Assembly (NCBI RefSeq): GCF_000768685.1 | Contig: NZ_AVPK01000006.1 | Span: 181,766 to 245,765, forward strand | Source: Knoellia subterranea KCTC 19937 | GTDB lineage: Bacteria; Actinomycetota; Actinomycetes; Actinomycetales; Dermatophilaceae | Direction of reading: 5' to 3' | DNA: 64,000 bases | Shown here: in pieces, positions 9,715 to 18,530 of the stretch | Position numbering within the stretch: position 1 is the stretch's first letter | How the letters are laid out: each line of letters opens with the position of its first letter | Made by a program: the position numbers and the translations under genes | Notes under the pieces: generated by a model | What the model was told of the DNA's origin: nothing | What the model saw: only the letters and a program-made list of their open reading frames with translations | The model's database searches: none

Positions 9715-11903
9715 GACGCCTTGGCCTCGGGGGTGGCGTCGACGAGGGTGCCGATCGCGGCGCGCTCGGTGAGCCACGCCGACGGGCGGAATCGGTCGCC
9801 GTAGGCGTCGGCGAGCTCATTGGCGCGCGCCACGAACCCACGCAGACCGCCCTCGTAATTCGTCATGAATGTCGCCGGACCACCGGTGTGGGGCGGGAAG
9901 CCGATGCCGAAGATGCCGCCGATGTTCGCGGACTGGGTGTCGGTGAGCACGCCGCTCTCGAAGCAGGCGGCCGTCTCGAGCGCCATCCGGAAGAGGTAGC
10001 GGTCGTGCAGGTCGCGCAGCGGGATCTCGGTGTCCTTGGACCAACGCTGACGCAACTCGGGCCACAGGACCTTGGGCTCGCCCTCGGGGTAGTCGTAGAG
10101 GCCGGCACCGGCGGCGCGACCCTTGCGACCGAGCTCGACGAGGGTGTCGATGACCTCCTCGCCCGGCGTGCGCGTGACCTCACGGCCCTCGGCCTTCGCC
10201 GCCTTGGCTGCCTCGCCACGGATGTGCTGGGTGAGGGTCAGCGAGACCTCATCGAGCATCGCCAGCGGAGGCGCCGGGAAGCCCGCGGACGTCGCGGCGC
10301 GCTCGATGACGTGCGGGTCCACGCCCTCGGCGACGAGCTGTGCGCCCTCGTCGATGAGCGTGCCGAAGACCCGGCTGGTGTAGAAGCCGCGACCGTCGCC
10401 GACGACGATCGGGATCTTGCGGATCTGCTGCACGATGTCGATCGCCCGGGCCGTGGCCTCGTCGGAGGTCTGCTCGCCGCGGATGATCTCGACGAGCTGC
10501 ATCTTGTCGACGGGCGAGAAGAAGTGCAGGCCGATGAAGTCCTGCGGTCGTGAGGAGAAGCCCTGAAGGCTCGTGATCGGCAGCGTCGACGTGTTGGAGC
10601 AGAGGAGCGTGTCGGGGCCGACGACGGCCTCCACCTCGGCGAAGACCTGCTTCTTGAGGTTGTAGTCCTCGAAGACCGCCTCGATGACGACATCGCAGCC
10701 GGCGAGGTCGGCGTAGTCGGCCGTCGGCGTGATGCGGGCGAGGACCTCGTCCGCCTTGGCCTGGTCGCTCTTGCCGCGAGCGACGCGCTTGGCGAGGAGC
10801 TTCTCGGAGTAAGCCTTGCCCTTCTCCGCGCCCTCGACCGAGACGTCCTTGAGGACGACCTCGATGCCGGACATGGCGGCGGAGTACGCGATTCCCGCGC
10901 CCATCATCCCGGCGCCGAGGATGCCGACCTTGGCGCTGGCGCGGCGCTCGACGCCCGCCGGGCGGAGGGCCCCAGAGTTGATCGACTGGAGGTCGAAGAA
11001 GAACGCCTGGATCATCGCGGTCGACTCGCGACCCGCGGTGAGGTCGGCGAAGTAGCGGGACTCGATGCGGCTCGCCGTGTCGAAATCGACCTGCGCGCCC
11101 TCGACCGCGGCGGACATGATCGAGCGCGGGGACTTCACGGGGCTGCCCTTGAGCTGCTTGCGCAGGTTCGCGGGGAAGGCCGGGAGGTTCGCGGCGAACG
11201 CCGGCGTCGTCGGGGTACCGCCGGGGATCTTGTATCCCTTGACGTCCCACGCCTTGGTGCCGGCTGCTGCGTCGTCCTTGTGCGCGAGGATCCATGCCTT
11301 GGCCGCGGGCACGAGCTCGTCGCGGGTGGCGACGAGCTCGTCGATGACGCCCTTGGCGTGCGCCTCGGCGGGGGTGCGCTGCTGACCCTGGAGGAGCCAG
11401 TCCATGAGGGCCGGCGCGATCCCAAGCATGCGGACGAGACGCGTCACGCCGCCACCGCCCGGGAGGAGGCCGAGGGTGACCTCGGGCAGGCCGAGCTTGA
11501 CCTTGGCGTCGTCGACCGCGATGCGGTGGTGGCACGCGAGGGCGATCTCGAGGCCGCCGCCGAGGGCCGTCCCGTTGATCGCCGCGACGACCGGCTTGCC
11601 GAGCTGCTCGAGACGACGCAGCTGCGACTTGATGAGCTCCACCTCGGCGAAGACGTCACCGACGGTCTCCCGGGTGGCCTTCTGCAGGTCGGCGAGGTTG
11701 CCGCCCGCGAAGAAGGTCTTCTTGCCCGAGGTGAGGACGACGCCGGTGATGTCGTCCTTCTCTGCCTCGAGTCGCTCGACCGTCTCGGCCATCGCGTCCT
11801 TGTAGGTCGCGTTCATCGTGTTGGCGCCCGCGTTCGGGTCGTCCATCGTCAGGGTAACGATGCCCTCGTCGTCACGCTCGTACCGGATCATGTTCTCGCT
11901 CAT
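9711..11903 (-). CDS. fadB: bifunctional enoyl-CoA hydratase / 3-hydroxyacyl-CoA dehydrogenase
   Basis: 730 residues carrying out the two middle steps of beta-oxidation. The N-terminal crotonase domain has the oxyanion-hole region ALGGGLEIALACHHR and catalytic glutamates E119 and E141 (LPEVTLGLLPGGGG). The NAD-binding domain starts at about residue 325 with GILGAGMMGAG; the dehydrogenase catalytic region is LHFFSPVDKMQLVEI. A C-terminal helical domain follows. The length matches actinobacterial FadB proteins of about 710-730 residues. It should form a trifunctional complex with the thiolase encoded 47 bases upstream. Confidence 0.96.
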   Translation of the reverse strand: MSENMIRYERDDEGIVTLTMDDPNAGANTMNATYKDAMAETVERLEAEKDDITGVVLTSGKKTFFAGGNLADLQKATRETVGDVFAEVELIKSQLRRLEQLGKPVVAAINGTALGGGLEIALACHHRIAVDDAKVKLGLPEVTLGLLPGGGGVTRLVRMLGIAPALMDWLLQGQQRTPAEAHAKGVIDELVATRDELVPAAKAWILAHKDDAAAGTKAWDVKGYKIPGGTPTTPAFAANLPAFPANLRKQLKGSPVKSPRSIMSAAVEGAQVDFDTASRIESRYFADLTAGRESTAMIQAFFFDLQSINSGALRPAGVERRASAKVGILGAGMMGAGIAYSAAMSGIEVVLKDVSVEGAEKGKAYSEKLLAKRVARGKSDQAKADEVLARITPTADYADLAGCDVVIEAVFEDYNLKKQVFAEVEAVVGPDTLLCSNTSTLPITSLQGFSSRPQDFIGLHFFSPVDKMQLVEIIRGEQTSDEATARAIDIVQQIRKIPIVVGDGRGFYTSRVFGTLIDEGAQLVAEGVDPHVIERAATSAGFPAPPLAMLDEVSLTLTQHIRGEAAKAAKAEGREVTRTPGEEVIDTLVELGRKGRAAGAGLYDYPEGEPKVLWPELRQRWSKDTEIPLRDLHDRYLFRMALETAACFESGVLTDTQSANIGGIFGIGFPPHTGGPATFMTNYEGGLRGFVARANELADAYGDRFRPSAWLTERAAIGTLVDATPEAKAS

Positions 11904-11950
11904 GGGTTCTTGGGTTCCTGTCCGTGGTTCAGGTGAGATCTGGGGCGCGA

Positions 11951-13171
11951 TCAGACGCGCTCGACGACAGTGGCGATGCCCATGCCGGCGCCGATGCAGA
12001 GGGTCGCGATGCCGCGCTCGAGGTCGCGGCGCTCGAGCTCGTCGACGAGGGTGCCGAGGATGACCGCGCCGGTCGCACCGAGCGGGTGACCCATCGCGAT
12101 GGCGCCACCGTTGACGTTGGTCTGGTCCTCGCTCCAGCCCATGTCGCGCATGAGCTTGAGGGCGACGGCGGCGAACGCCTCATTGATCTCGACCAGGTCG
12201 ATGTCGGACGCCTTCATGCCGACCCGGTCGAGCGCCTTGCGGCAGGCGGGTGCCGGGCCCGTGAGCATGATCGTCGGCTCGGAGCCGATGATGGCCGTCG
12301 AGATGATGCGGGCGCGCGGGGTCAGGCCCATCTCCTTGCCGACCTTCTCGTTGCCGATGAGCATGAGCGCGGCGCCGTCGACGATGCCGGAGGAGTTGCC
12401 GGCGTGGTGGACGTGGTTGATGCGGTCGACGTTCGGGTACTTCTCGGTGGCGACGAAGTCGAACCCGCCCTGCTCGCCCATTGCGGCGAACGACGGCTTG
12501 AGGGCCGAGAGGGACTCCGCAGTCGTGCCGGGGCGGATGGTCTCGTCACGGTCGAGGATCGTCAGACCGTTCTGGTCGCGCACGGGGATGACCGACTTCT
12601 CGAAGTGGCCGGCGTCCCAAGCGGCAGCGGCGCGCTCGTGCGACTGCGCGGCGAAGCGGTCCACCTCGGCGCGGTCGAAGCCCTCGATGGTGGCGATGAG
12701 GTCGGCGCCGATGCCCTGCGGGACGAAGTCCGTCGCGAGTGCCGTGGCCGGGTCCATCGCCCAGGCGCCACCGTCGCTGCCCATGGGGACACGCGACATC
12801 GACTCGACACCGCCGGCAAGGATGAGGTCCTCGAACCCGGAGCGCACGCGCGAGGCGGCCTGGTTCACGGCCTCGAGGCCGGAACCGCAGAAGCGGTTGA
12901 CCTGGACGCCGGCAACGGGCTCGGGCAGGCCGGCATACATCGCGGCGACGCGCGGAAGGACGGCTCCCTGGTCGCCGACGGGCGACACGATGCCGAGGAC
13001 GATGTCGTCGATCTGCGCGGAGTCGAGGCCGGGGTTGCGCTCGCGGACCGCGTCGAGCAGGCCGACGACGAGGTCGATCGGCTTGACCTCGTGGAGCGAG
13101 CCGGACGACTTGCCCCGGCCTCGTGGGGTGCGGAGGGCGTCGTAGATGACGGCCTGGGGCTGCTCGGGCAT
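11951..13171 (-). CDS. fadA: acetyl-CoA acyltransferase (3-ketoacyl-CoA thiolase)
   Basis: 406 residues; cleaves 3-ketoacyl-CoA with CoA. Nucleophile C95 lies in [13 protein letters not shown]362 in [12 protein letters not shown], and the second cysteine C392 in CIGAGMGIA. The substrate loop and NGG motif are intact. The ATG at 13171 begins the standard [17 protein letters not shown]-terminus; an in-frame ATG 48 bases upstream adds only low-complexity residues. It is the first gene of the beta-oxidation operon and is divergent from the TetR gene, 140 bases away. Confidence 0.96.
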   Translation of the reverse strand: MPEQPQAVIYDALRTPRGRGKSSGSLHEVKPIDLVVGLLDAVRERNPGLDSAQIDDIVLGIVSPVGDQGAVLPRVAAMYAGLPEPVAGVQVNRFCGSGLEAVNQAASRVRSGFEDLILAGGVESMSRVPMGSDGGAWAMDPATALATDFVPQGIGADLIATIEGFDRAEVDRFAAQSHERAAAAWDAGHFEKSVIPVRDQNGLTILDRDETIRPGTTAESLSALKPSFAAMGEQGGFDFVATEKYPNVDRINHVHHAGNSSGIVDGAALMLIGNEKVGKEMGLTPRARIISTAIIGSEPTIMLTGPAPACRKALDRVGMKASDIDLVEINEAFAAVALKLMRDMGWSEDQTNVNGGAIAMGHPLGATGAVILGTLVDELERRDLERGIATLCIGAGMGIATVVERV

Positions 13172-13263
13172 GGGACCGGCTCCTTCGATGGAGTGCGATG
13201 GGTGCAATGGGTGCGCCACCGGTGCGGTGCGCAGCGTGGTTCACCTCGCACGATACGCACGCG

Positions 13264-13279
13264 TTGAACACTTGTGCAA
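13264..13279. promoter_or_regulatory. candidate TetR operator between fadA and its divergent regulator
   Basis: TTGAACACTTGTGCAA is an imperfect 16-base palindrome (six of eight pairs) about 33 bases before the TetR start codon and about 93 before fadA. It is AT-richer than its surroundings. TetR-family proteins usually bind such sites in the shared intergenic region. The TTGACT at about 13296 downstream could be a -35 element. Binding is inferred only from position and symmetry. Confidence 0.4.
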
Positions 13280-13311
13280 TGGTCGCCGATGTGTGTTGAC
13301 TGTCACCCACC

Positions 13312-13896
13312 ATGACGAGCCTCGACTCCCGCAGCACCGACTCGCGCACGCGGATCCGCGACACCGCCCTGCGGCTCTTCGCGGCGCAGGGCGGTGCGGC
13401 GACGAGCCTGCGCGAGGTCGCGCGCGAGGCCGGCGTTGCCCCGGGGCTCGTCGTCCACCACTTCGGCGGCAAGGACGGACTGCGCGCCGCCGTCGACGAG
13501 TTCGTCGTGGACCTGTTCCGCGAGGCCGTCGACACGGTCCCGCTCGACGGCCCTGCGGACGAGGTCGTCGCCGCGCGCGACCGTGCGGCTGCGGAGATGT
13601 TCGACGCCAACCCGGACGCCGTGGACTATCTCCGGCGCGCCGTCGTCACACCTGATCCCGGCTCCGAAGGGCTCGCGCGGCTGCTCGTCGAGGAGACGAT
13701 CCGGCGCACGCAGACGTTGCGCGACCACGGCATCGCCCGCAGTCGGATCCCCGTCGAGGAGCAGGCCGTCGCCGTCCTCGTCCGGCAGCTCGGCACGCTC
13801 CTCCTGCAGCCGGCGCTCGGGCGCCTGTGGGCCCTCGCGGAGGCTCCGTCCGAGGTGCCCACGGTCAAGGTCCGCCTACAGCACACCGACACCTGA
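13312..13896 (+). CDS. TetR-family transcriptional regulator
   Basis: 194 residues. The N-terminal helix-turn-helix is typical: RIRDTALRLFAAQGGAATSL then REVAREAGVAPGLVVHHFG, followed by GKDGLRAAVDEF. The C-terminal ligand domain has no clear subfamily. It is divergent from the beta-oxidation operon, so the likely role is repression of that operon with release by an acyl-CoA; this is inferred from position. The gene ends 45 bases before the first family A palindrome. Confidence 0.92.
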   Translation: MTSLDSRSTDSRTRIRDTALRLFAAQGGAATSLREVAREAGVAPGLVVHHFGGKDGLRAAVDEFVVDLFREAVDTVPLDGPADEVVAARDRAAAEMFDANPDAVDYLRRAVVTPDPGSEGLARLLVEETIRRTQTLRDHGIARSRIPVEEQAVAVLVRQLGTLLLQPALGRLWALAEAPSEVPTVKVRLQHTDT

Positions 13897-13941
13897 CCAC
13901 CGGCAGCCCGAGCCCTGGCTGCCGTCGGCGGCGGCACGCGC

Positions 13942-14008
13942 CGAGACGACCAGTTCTGCCCGAGACGACCACCCAGAAGTGGTTGTCTCGAGCAGAACTG
14001 GTCGTCTG
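13942..14008. repeat. nested inverted repeat, family A copy 1
   Basis: Four versions of CGAGACGACCA-like sequence form two nested palindromes: an inner pair at 13961-13990 (one mismatch) and an outer pair at 13944-13958 and 13993-14007. It sits between the convergent TetR and metalloprotease genes, where it could act as a two-way terminator. Copies 2 and 3 lie at 17232 and 18392. Confidence 0.9.
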
Positions 14009-14023
14009 GTGGGTCCGCGTGAC

Positions 14024-17000
14024 CTACTTGCGCAGGACCTGGAACTCCGAGACCGCGATCAGCTGCGCGCCGGCATACCCGGTCGTGCAGTCGGTCGGGT
14101 TGTTCGGGTCGTTGTCCAACTCACCCGAGAACTCCGGACCACCGGTGCACTGGTTCTTGTCGAGACCGATGCGCAGGTGCGTCGCTGCCGTCTGCGGGAT
14201 GTCGAACGACCGCATCTTCAGCTCGGGAGCGACCGGGCGGGGCGCCGCTCCGGGGAAGGCGTCCGGCGCCGAGGTGAACACCGGTCGGAAGTCGGCGTCC
14301 TGGTCGCACAGCACCCGACCCTTGGCGTCACACGCATAGATCGTGAACTGCCGCAGGTTCTGGAACCGGCCGGCAGCCCCCGGCTCGGGCAGGGCACTCA
14401 CCTGCACCCGACGGACGACCTGACGCCCGCCGACGAGGTCGACGGTGAACTGCTTCTGCGCCGCCGTGGGAGCGGCGACCGTGGTGGTCGTCGACCCCTC
14501 GTCACCGTCGATCAGCGCGCCGACGTCCACACCCTCACCCGAGATCGTGGCTCCGCCCTGGCTGCTGGCGAGGTTCGTCAGCACCTTGACCGGCATGTCG
14601 CGGGTCTGGTTCGGCTTGGCCGTGAACGTCACGGCGGTCTGGGCCCGTCCGGGTGCCGTCACCGTGTACGTGCGTTCGCCGGGCAGAATCTTGAACGTGT
14701 CCGAGCGAGAGCTCGTGGCGTCCGTGTCGGCGATCGGTGTGGCCCGGGCGGTGTACTCGCCGACGAACAAGCGGGCGCCCACGATCGGACGTCCGTCCTC
14801 GTCGGTCGGGTTGAACCGCAACGTGGCCGGGCTGCCGTAGGCCGACGTGAACGACGGCGTCGGGTCCGAGTCCTGACTGTTGACCGACGTGGCGCCCTCA
14901 CCGAGGCCGCGTCCGGCGAAGCCGTTCCAGAGGATGTCCTGGTTGGCGCCACCGAAACGGAGCAGGTCCGCCGCGAGCATGGCGTTGCGGGCGTCGACCA
15001 TGCTCACCGACCCGCTCGGCATGAGCAGCCACGCGTCGAACACCAGCTGCATCCACCGACGGTTGCCGGGGCACTTCGTCGCCGCCGTGGCACCTGTGGC
15101 GCAACTGCGTTGTGTCGCAACGTCGCCCGCGCCGTATCGGTTGATGAAGAGACCACGCACGTCGCTCTGTGTCGCCGACCAGATCTCGCCGTCCGCGTGG
15201 ACCTGCGGACCGGTGAGGTCGTAGCCGACGTTGCTGTAGTTGAGCGGGCTCTTGCTGAAGTTGTAGTTGCGGATGCCGCGGTTCTCGTTGCCGGTGGCGT
15301 AGGACGCCATCGGAATGGCCGTGGCGCTGACCGGGACGTAGCCCCACTCCTGGAGGTACTCCGTGGCCATGAGGTCCGACCAGCTCTCACCCATCGCGCC
15401 CGCCTGGAGGCCGGAGAGGCCACTGTTCGGCCCACCCGCCATGCGGTTGCTGATGCCGTGGCCGTACTCGTGCCCGATCACCGACATGTCGAAGTCACCG
15501 TCGACGCAGGGGGCGTAGAACCCACCCGCGAGCGGCTGCCACAGGTACATGTTGCTGTAGCCACTCGAGCCCTCCGGCGGGGTGCCGAAGTTCGCGTTGT
15601 TGCGGGCACCGGCCTGCGCGCCGGACTGGCTGTAGCCGAGGACCGGGTCGTTGCCGAGACCGCCCTTGCCGGCGTTGTCACGCTGGAAGTTCCACGCCGT
15701 CTCGGTGAAGCCCAGCTGATAGGCCCAGTCGTGCATCCGGTTGTGCATGGCGAAGAGGTTCGTCGTCGCAGCGTCGATGTCATTGCGCGTCGGGCTCGTG
15801 TAGTTCGCCGGGTCGCACTTGCTCTCGAACCACTGGTTGGTCCACTGATACGTGTAGTTGCGGTCGCTCGTGAGCGGCGCCGGGGTCACGGCTCCCGTGC
15901 CGCGCCACCGTTCGCCGCTGTAGGCGTTGTTGCCGCTGGTCGTCGTCGTGCTGAGGTTCGTCGCGTGGTCGATGTCCCACGCCTTCGGAGACGCGGGGTT
16001 CGCGACGGTCTCGCCGCAGCCCTCGGCCGTCGTCCAACACCACTCGACGCGAGTGTCGGTCGAGCTGTGGTCGCCGGATGGCGTCCCAGTGAAGACCTTC
16101 CACCGCGGGTTGTCGCTGTCGAAGTCAACGAGCGACTCGCGGGCGATGACCTCCCCGGTCGCCGCGTCGAGGTAGACCGAGTAGCCGCTGTCCGCGGCGT
16201 CGCGAAGAACGACCTGGTATGCCGTGCGCGCGTCACTTCCCGGGACGGGCACCGCGACCTGCGTGACCTGCTGGTCCCCGACCAGGCCCTTCGCGGTGAA
16301 GGTGGTCCAGGCCGTGCGGGTGCCCGACTCCTTGGCCACGCCACTCTTGCTGTCCGGGTCGGACTTCGAGTCGTCCTTGCGGGTGACGTCGGAGGCCTTG
16401 GCGCCGACGTTGGCCGCCGCCTTGGCGAGGGCCTGCTCTGGAGTGACAGTGGCGGCGGCGCGGCGCTGTGCGCTGTCGCCCTGGAGCGGTGCGAGGGTCG
16501 TGCTGACGTAGCGCGCGTTGCCCTTCTCCACGGCGATGACCGCGAGGCCGTCGATGCCGGCGGGGACACCGCCGATGACCTGGCGCAGCATGACGACATC
16601 GGTGTTGCCGATGCGGTTCGTCGTCACGTGCTCCATCGACCCGATGTCCGCCGCGGCCAGGCCGAAGGTGGCGGCATTGCGGGTCAGGTACGCCCGGGCC
16701 GCCGCGACCGGGTCGGAGCCGAGTCCGGTCGCCAGGGGAGTGGTCCCCGAGGGGGTGACCGTGGCGACGGAGCCGAAACGGTTCCAGGCGATCGTCCCGG
16801 CCTGGGTGCCACGCTGTCCCTTGCCCGCCGCCGAAGTGGCGGCTGACTTCTGCGCGGCGGACGGTGCGACCGATGCCTTGCGGGTGTCGAGGTCAGGCAG
16901 GTGGTCGTGTGCGTCGCCGGCTGCCGGAACGCCCGGCGGGGCGGATTCGGATGCCGCGAAGGCGGCTCCTGAGGTGGCCGTTGCCACGGCCACGGCTGCT

Positions 17001-17053
17001 GCGAGCGCCGCTGCGGAGAGGGTGATCCCCGAGCGTCTTCCTCCGTGCGTCAT
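14024..17053 (-). CDS. secreted M36 (fungalysin)-type zinc metalloprotease
   Basis: 1009 residues. The signal peptide has the basic start MTHGGRRSG and hydrophobic core AAALAAAVAVATATSGAAFA. A long FTP/PepSY-type propeptide reaches to about residue 350. The catalytic zinc motif is HEYGH at 528-532 (ligands H528, H532; base E529), with third ligand E556 in MGESWSD. The rest of the catalytic domain follows, then C-terminal beta-sandwich domains including a carboxypeptidase-regulatory-like segment and a discoidin-like end. It probably degrades extracellular protein after the propeptide is removed. The ATG at 17053 has GGGGAG upstream. It stands alone between two family A palindromes. Confidence 0.93.
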   Translation of the reverse strand: MTHGGRRSGITLSAAALAAAVAVATATSGAAFAASESAPPGVPAAGDAHDHLPDLDTRKASVAPSAAQKSAATSAAGKGQRGTQAGTIAWNRFGSVATVTPSGTTPLATGLGSDPVAAARAYLTRNAATFGLAAADIGSMEHVTTNRIGNTDVVMLRQVIGGVPAGIDGLAVIAVEKGNARYVSTTLAPLQGDSAQRRAAATVTPEQALAKAAANVGAKASDVTRKDDSKSDPDSKSGVAKESGTRTAWTTFTAKGLVGDQQVTQVAVPVPGSDARTAYQVVLRDAADSGYSVYLDAATGEVIARESLVDFDSDNPRWKVFTGTPSGDHSSTDTRVEWCWTTAEGCGETVANPASPKAWDIDHATNLSTTTTSGNNAYSGERWRGTGAVTPAPLTSDRNYTYQWTNQWFESKCDPANYTSPTRNDIDAATTNLFAMHNRMHDWAYQLGFTETAWNFQRDNAGKGGLGNDPVLGYSQSGAQAGARNNANFGTPPEGSSGYSNMYLWQPLAGGFYAPCVDGDFDMSVIGHEYGHGISNRMAGGPNSGLSGLQAGAMGESWSDLMATEYLQEWGYVPVSATAIPMASYATGNENRGIRNYNFSKSPLNYSNVGYDLTGPQVHADGEIWSATQSDVRGLFINRYGAGDVATQRSCATGATAATKCPGNRRWMQLVFDAWLLMPSGSVSMVDARNAMLAADLLRFGGANQDILWNGFAGRGLGEGATSVNSQDSDPTPSFTSAYGSPATLRFNPTDEDGRPIVGARLFVGEYTARATPIADTDATSSRSDTFKILPGERTYTVTAPGRAQTAVTFTAKPNQTRDMPVKVLTNLASSQGGATISGEGVDVGALIDGDEGSTTTTVAAPTAAQKQFTVDLVGGRQVVRRVQVSALPEPGAAGRFQNLRQFTIYACDAKGRVLCDQDADFRPVFTSAPDAFPGAAPRPVAPELKMRSFDIPQTAATHLRIGLDKNQCTGGPEFSGELDNDPNNPTDCTTGYAGAQLIAVSEFQVLRK

Positions 17054-17231
17054 GTGTGACTCCCCTTGCTCCCACGGCGTCCCGACGGTCACGGACCGTG
17101 CCGTTCGATATGACGCCGAATCACCAGCCAAGCGACGGTCCGGTCAAGGGGGGTACCTGCTACGAGTCAGTAGTTGGCAAAGTTCCGAGCCGCGCCGCAC
17201 GTTGCCCACCCGCTCGGGGAGCCTCGAACCG

Positions 17232-17300
17232 TGAGACGACCAGTTCTGGGCGAGACGACCAAGCAGAACTGGTCGTCTCAAGCACAACTGGTCGACTGAG
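17232..17300. repeat. nested inverted repeat, family A copy 2
   Basis: TGAGACGACCAGTTCT at 17232-17247 pairs with AGAACTGGTCGTCTCA at 17265-17280 as perfect 16-base arms. A further half-copy pointing into the element and another degenerate one after it (about 17285-17300) complete the nested pattern of family A. It lies in the 285-base gap between the metalloprotease start and the AbiEi-like gene's stop. Apart from it I see nothing definite in that gap. Confidence 0.9.
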
Positions 17301-17338
17301 CGGCCAGGCGCCGGGTCGGGCGTGGGGTTCCCACTTGC

Positions 17339-18337
17339 TCAGGCCGCGTCGAACCACGTGTCCCGCAACCGCGCTGGGCGCTGGACTCCTTGGTCGGCAA
17401 GCCGCGCTACGAGGCGCATCGGGCTCATCGCGTCGTCCCAGCCCCATCGCGCCATGCGCCGATGCGTCGCCCGGATCCGGTCCTCACGACGCTTCTCGTT
17501 CCAGAGGGTCTGCCCAGCCTCCTCTGGCGTCATGTCCTCGGTGACCTTGTATTTCTTGCGACCGTCGAACTCGCCGACGACGCGTTCGCGCTCCCACCAG
17601 AAGTCTCCGATGCCGATGACGCCGTCGGCGTCGGCCACCGGCACCTGCAGTTGCGGTCGGGGCAGCCCGAGGCGATACATCTGGACCCGGGACAGCGACT
17701 CGCCGACCGACATCGCGCCGGGCTCGGCAAAGCGGACGACGAATGCCGCCTTGGCGCGTCCCCTCGCCCCGGCAGGCACGCGGGCCAACTCCGTCGTGAG
17801 ATCGGCCGTCGTGCACAGGTCGTGATGCAGGGCGTGGTCGGCGGCAGCGACGGCGTCGCGCGGGTCCTCCGTGCGCGCGAGGTCCACGATGGTCCGAACC
17901 AGAGGCGTCACGAGTAGCCCATCGACGATCTCGAACGCATCCGGATCGTCGGGGTCGAGGGCGTCGTCGGCATCGAGGCAGTGACGTCGCACTAGACCCG
18001 ACGAATGCGCGGAACGGCCGAAGACCGAGACGTCGATCCTCCGGGGCCAGGCGCTCACTCGGGGCAGGCCCCACACTGCCCCGGCGGAGGTGTGCGAGAA
18101 GGGCTGGGGCTTGGTGCCGGTCATCTGCAGAGAGGTGGCGTGGACCAGCCCGGCCTGACGCTGCTCCGGCGTGAGGCCGTTCCACGTGTCCGACGCGACG
18201 ACGATCCCGCGCCGCACGACCGTCCACTTGGGCCTGCCCGATGCGTCCAGGTCATGCACCGACTCACCGAACCTGCGCAGGTCCCGGGTGGGACGAAGCA
18301 GGTCCGGCGCGAACGGATCGGGGCGGGCGGACGGCAT
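17339..18337 (-). CDS. AbiEi/DUF559-like protein with PD-(D/E)XK-type end
   Basis: 332 residues of a family abundant in Micrococcales and usually labelled type IV antitoxin AbiEi-like or DUF559. The middle region (SAGAVWGLPR, TPLVRTIVDLAR) is typical. The C-terminus has GIGDFWWERERVVGEFDGRK, which matches the D...ExDG..K pattern of Vsr-like nuclease folds. No AbiEii-type toxin gene is adjacent, so an antitoxin role is doubtful. The start ATG lies inside a GTATGCCG 8-mer copy, giving the N-terminus MPSARPD; the real start may be elsewhere. A distant relative is encoded at 47982-48899. Confidence 0.75.
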   Translation of the reverse strand: MPSARPDPFAPDLLRPTRDLRRFGESVHDLDASGRPKWTVVRRGIVVASDTWNGLTPEQRQAGLVHATSLQMTGTKPQPFSHTSAGAVWGLPRVSAWPRRIDVSVFGRSAHSSGLVRRHCLDADDALDPDDPDAFEIVDGLLVTPLVRTIVDLARTEDPRDAVAAADHALHHDLCTTADLTTELARVPAGARGRAKAAFVVRFAEPGAMSVGESLSRVQMYRLGLPRPQLQVPVADADGVIGIGDFWWERERVVGEFDGRKKYKVTEDMTPEEAGQTLWNEKRREDRIRATHRRMARWGWDDAMSPMRLVARLADQGVQRPARLRDTWFDAA

Positions 18338-18391
18338 ACCTGATCGTGGCAGGAAAGCCGAGCGGCACCCGGCGGTCATCCACAGGCGACC

Positions 18392-18462
18392 ACGAGACGA
18401 CCACTTCTGCGCGAGTCGACCACCCAGAAGTGGTCGTCTCGAGCCCAAGTGGTCGTCTCACG
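18392..18462. repeat. nested inverted repeat, family A copy 3
   Basis: CGAGACGACCACTTCTG at about 18393 pairs with CAGAAGTGGTCGTCTCG at 18425-18441, and an outer arm ends near 18460. It has the same nested layout as copies 1 and 2, with altered bases in the arms that are compensated on the other arm, so the fold is conserved rather than the exact sequence. It lies between the pckG stop and the start of the AbiEi-like gene. Confidence 0.9.
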
Positions 18463-18530
18463 GTGCCCCGGGCAAAGCACGAGGCGCCGGACCCTGACGG
18501 GACCGGCGCCTCGCGAGCGTCAGCGGTGGA

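Noticed and set aside
13394..16846. A 1150-codon plus-strand frame crossing the TetR gene, palindrome A1 and the metalloprotease
   Set aside because: It overlaps a recognisable regulator and a protease with an intact HEYGH motif; no protein motif in its translation.
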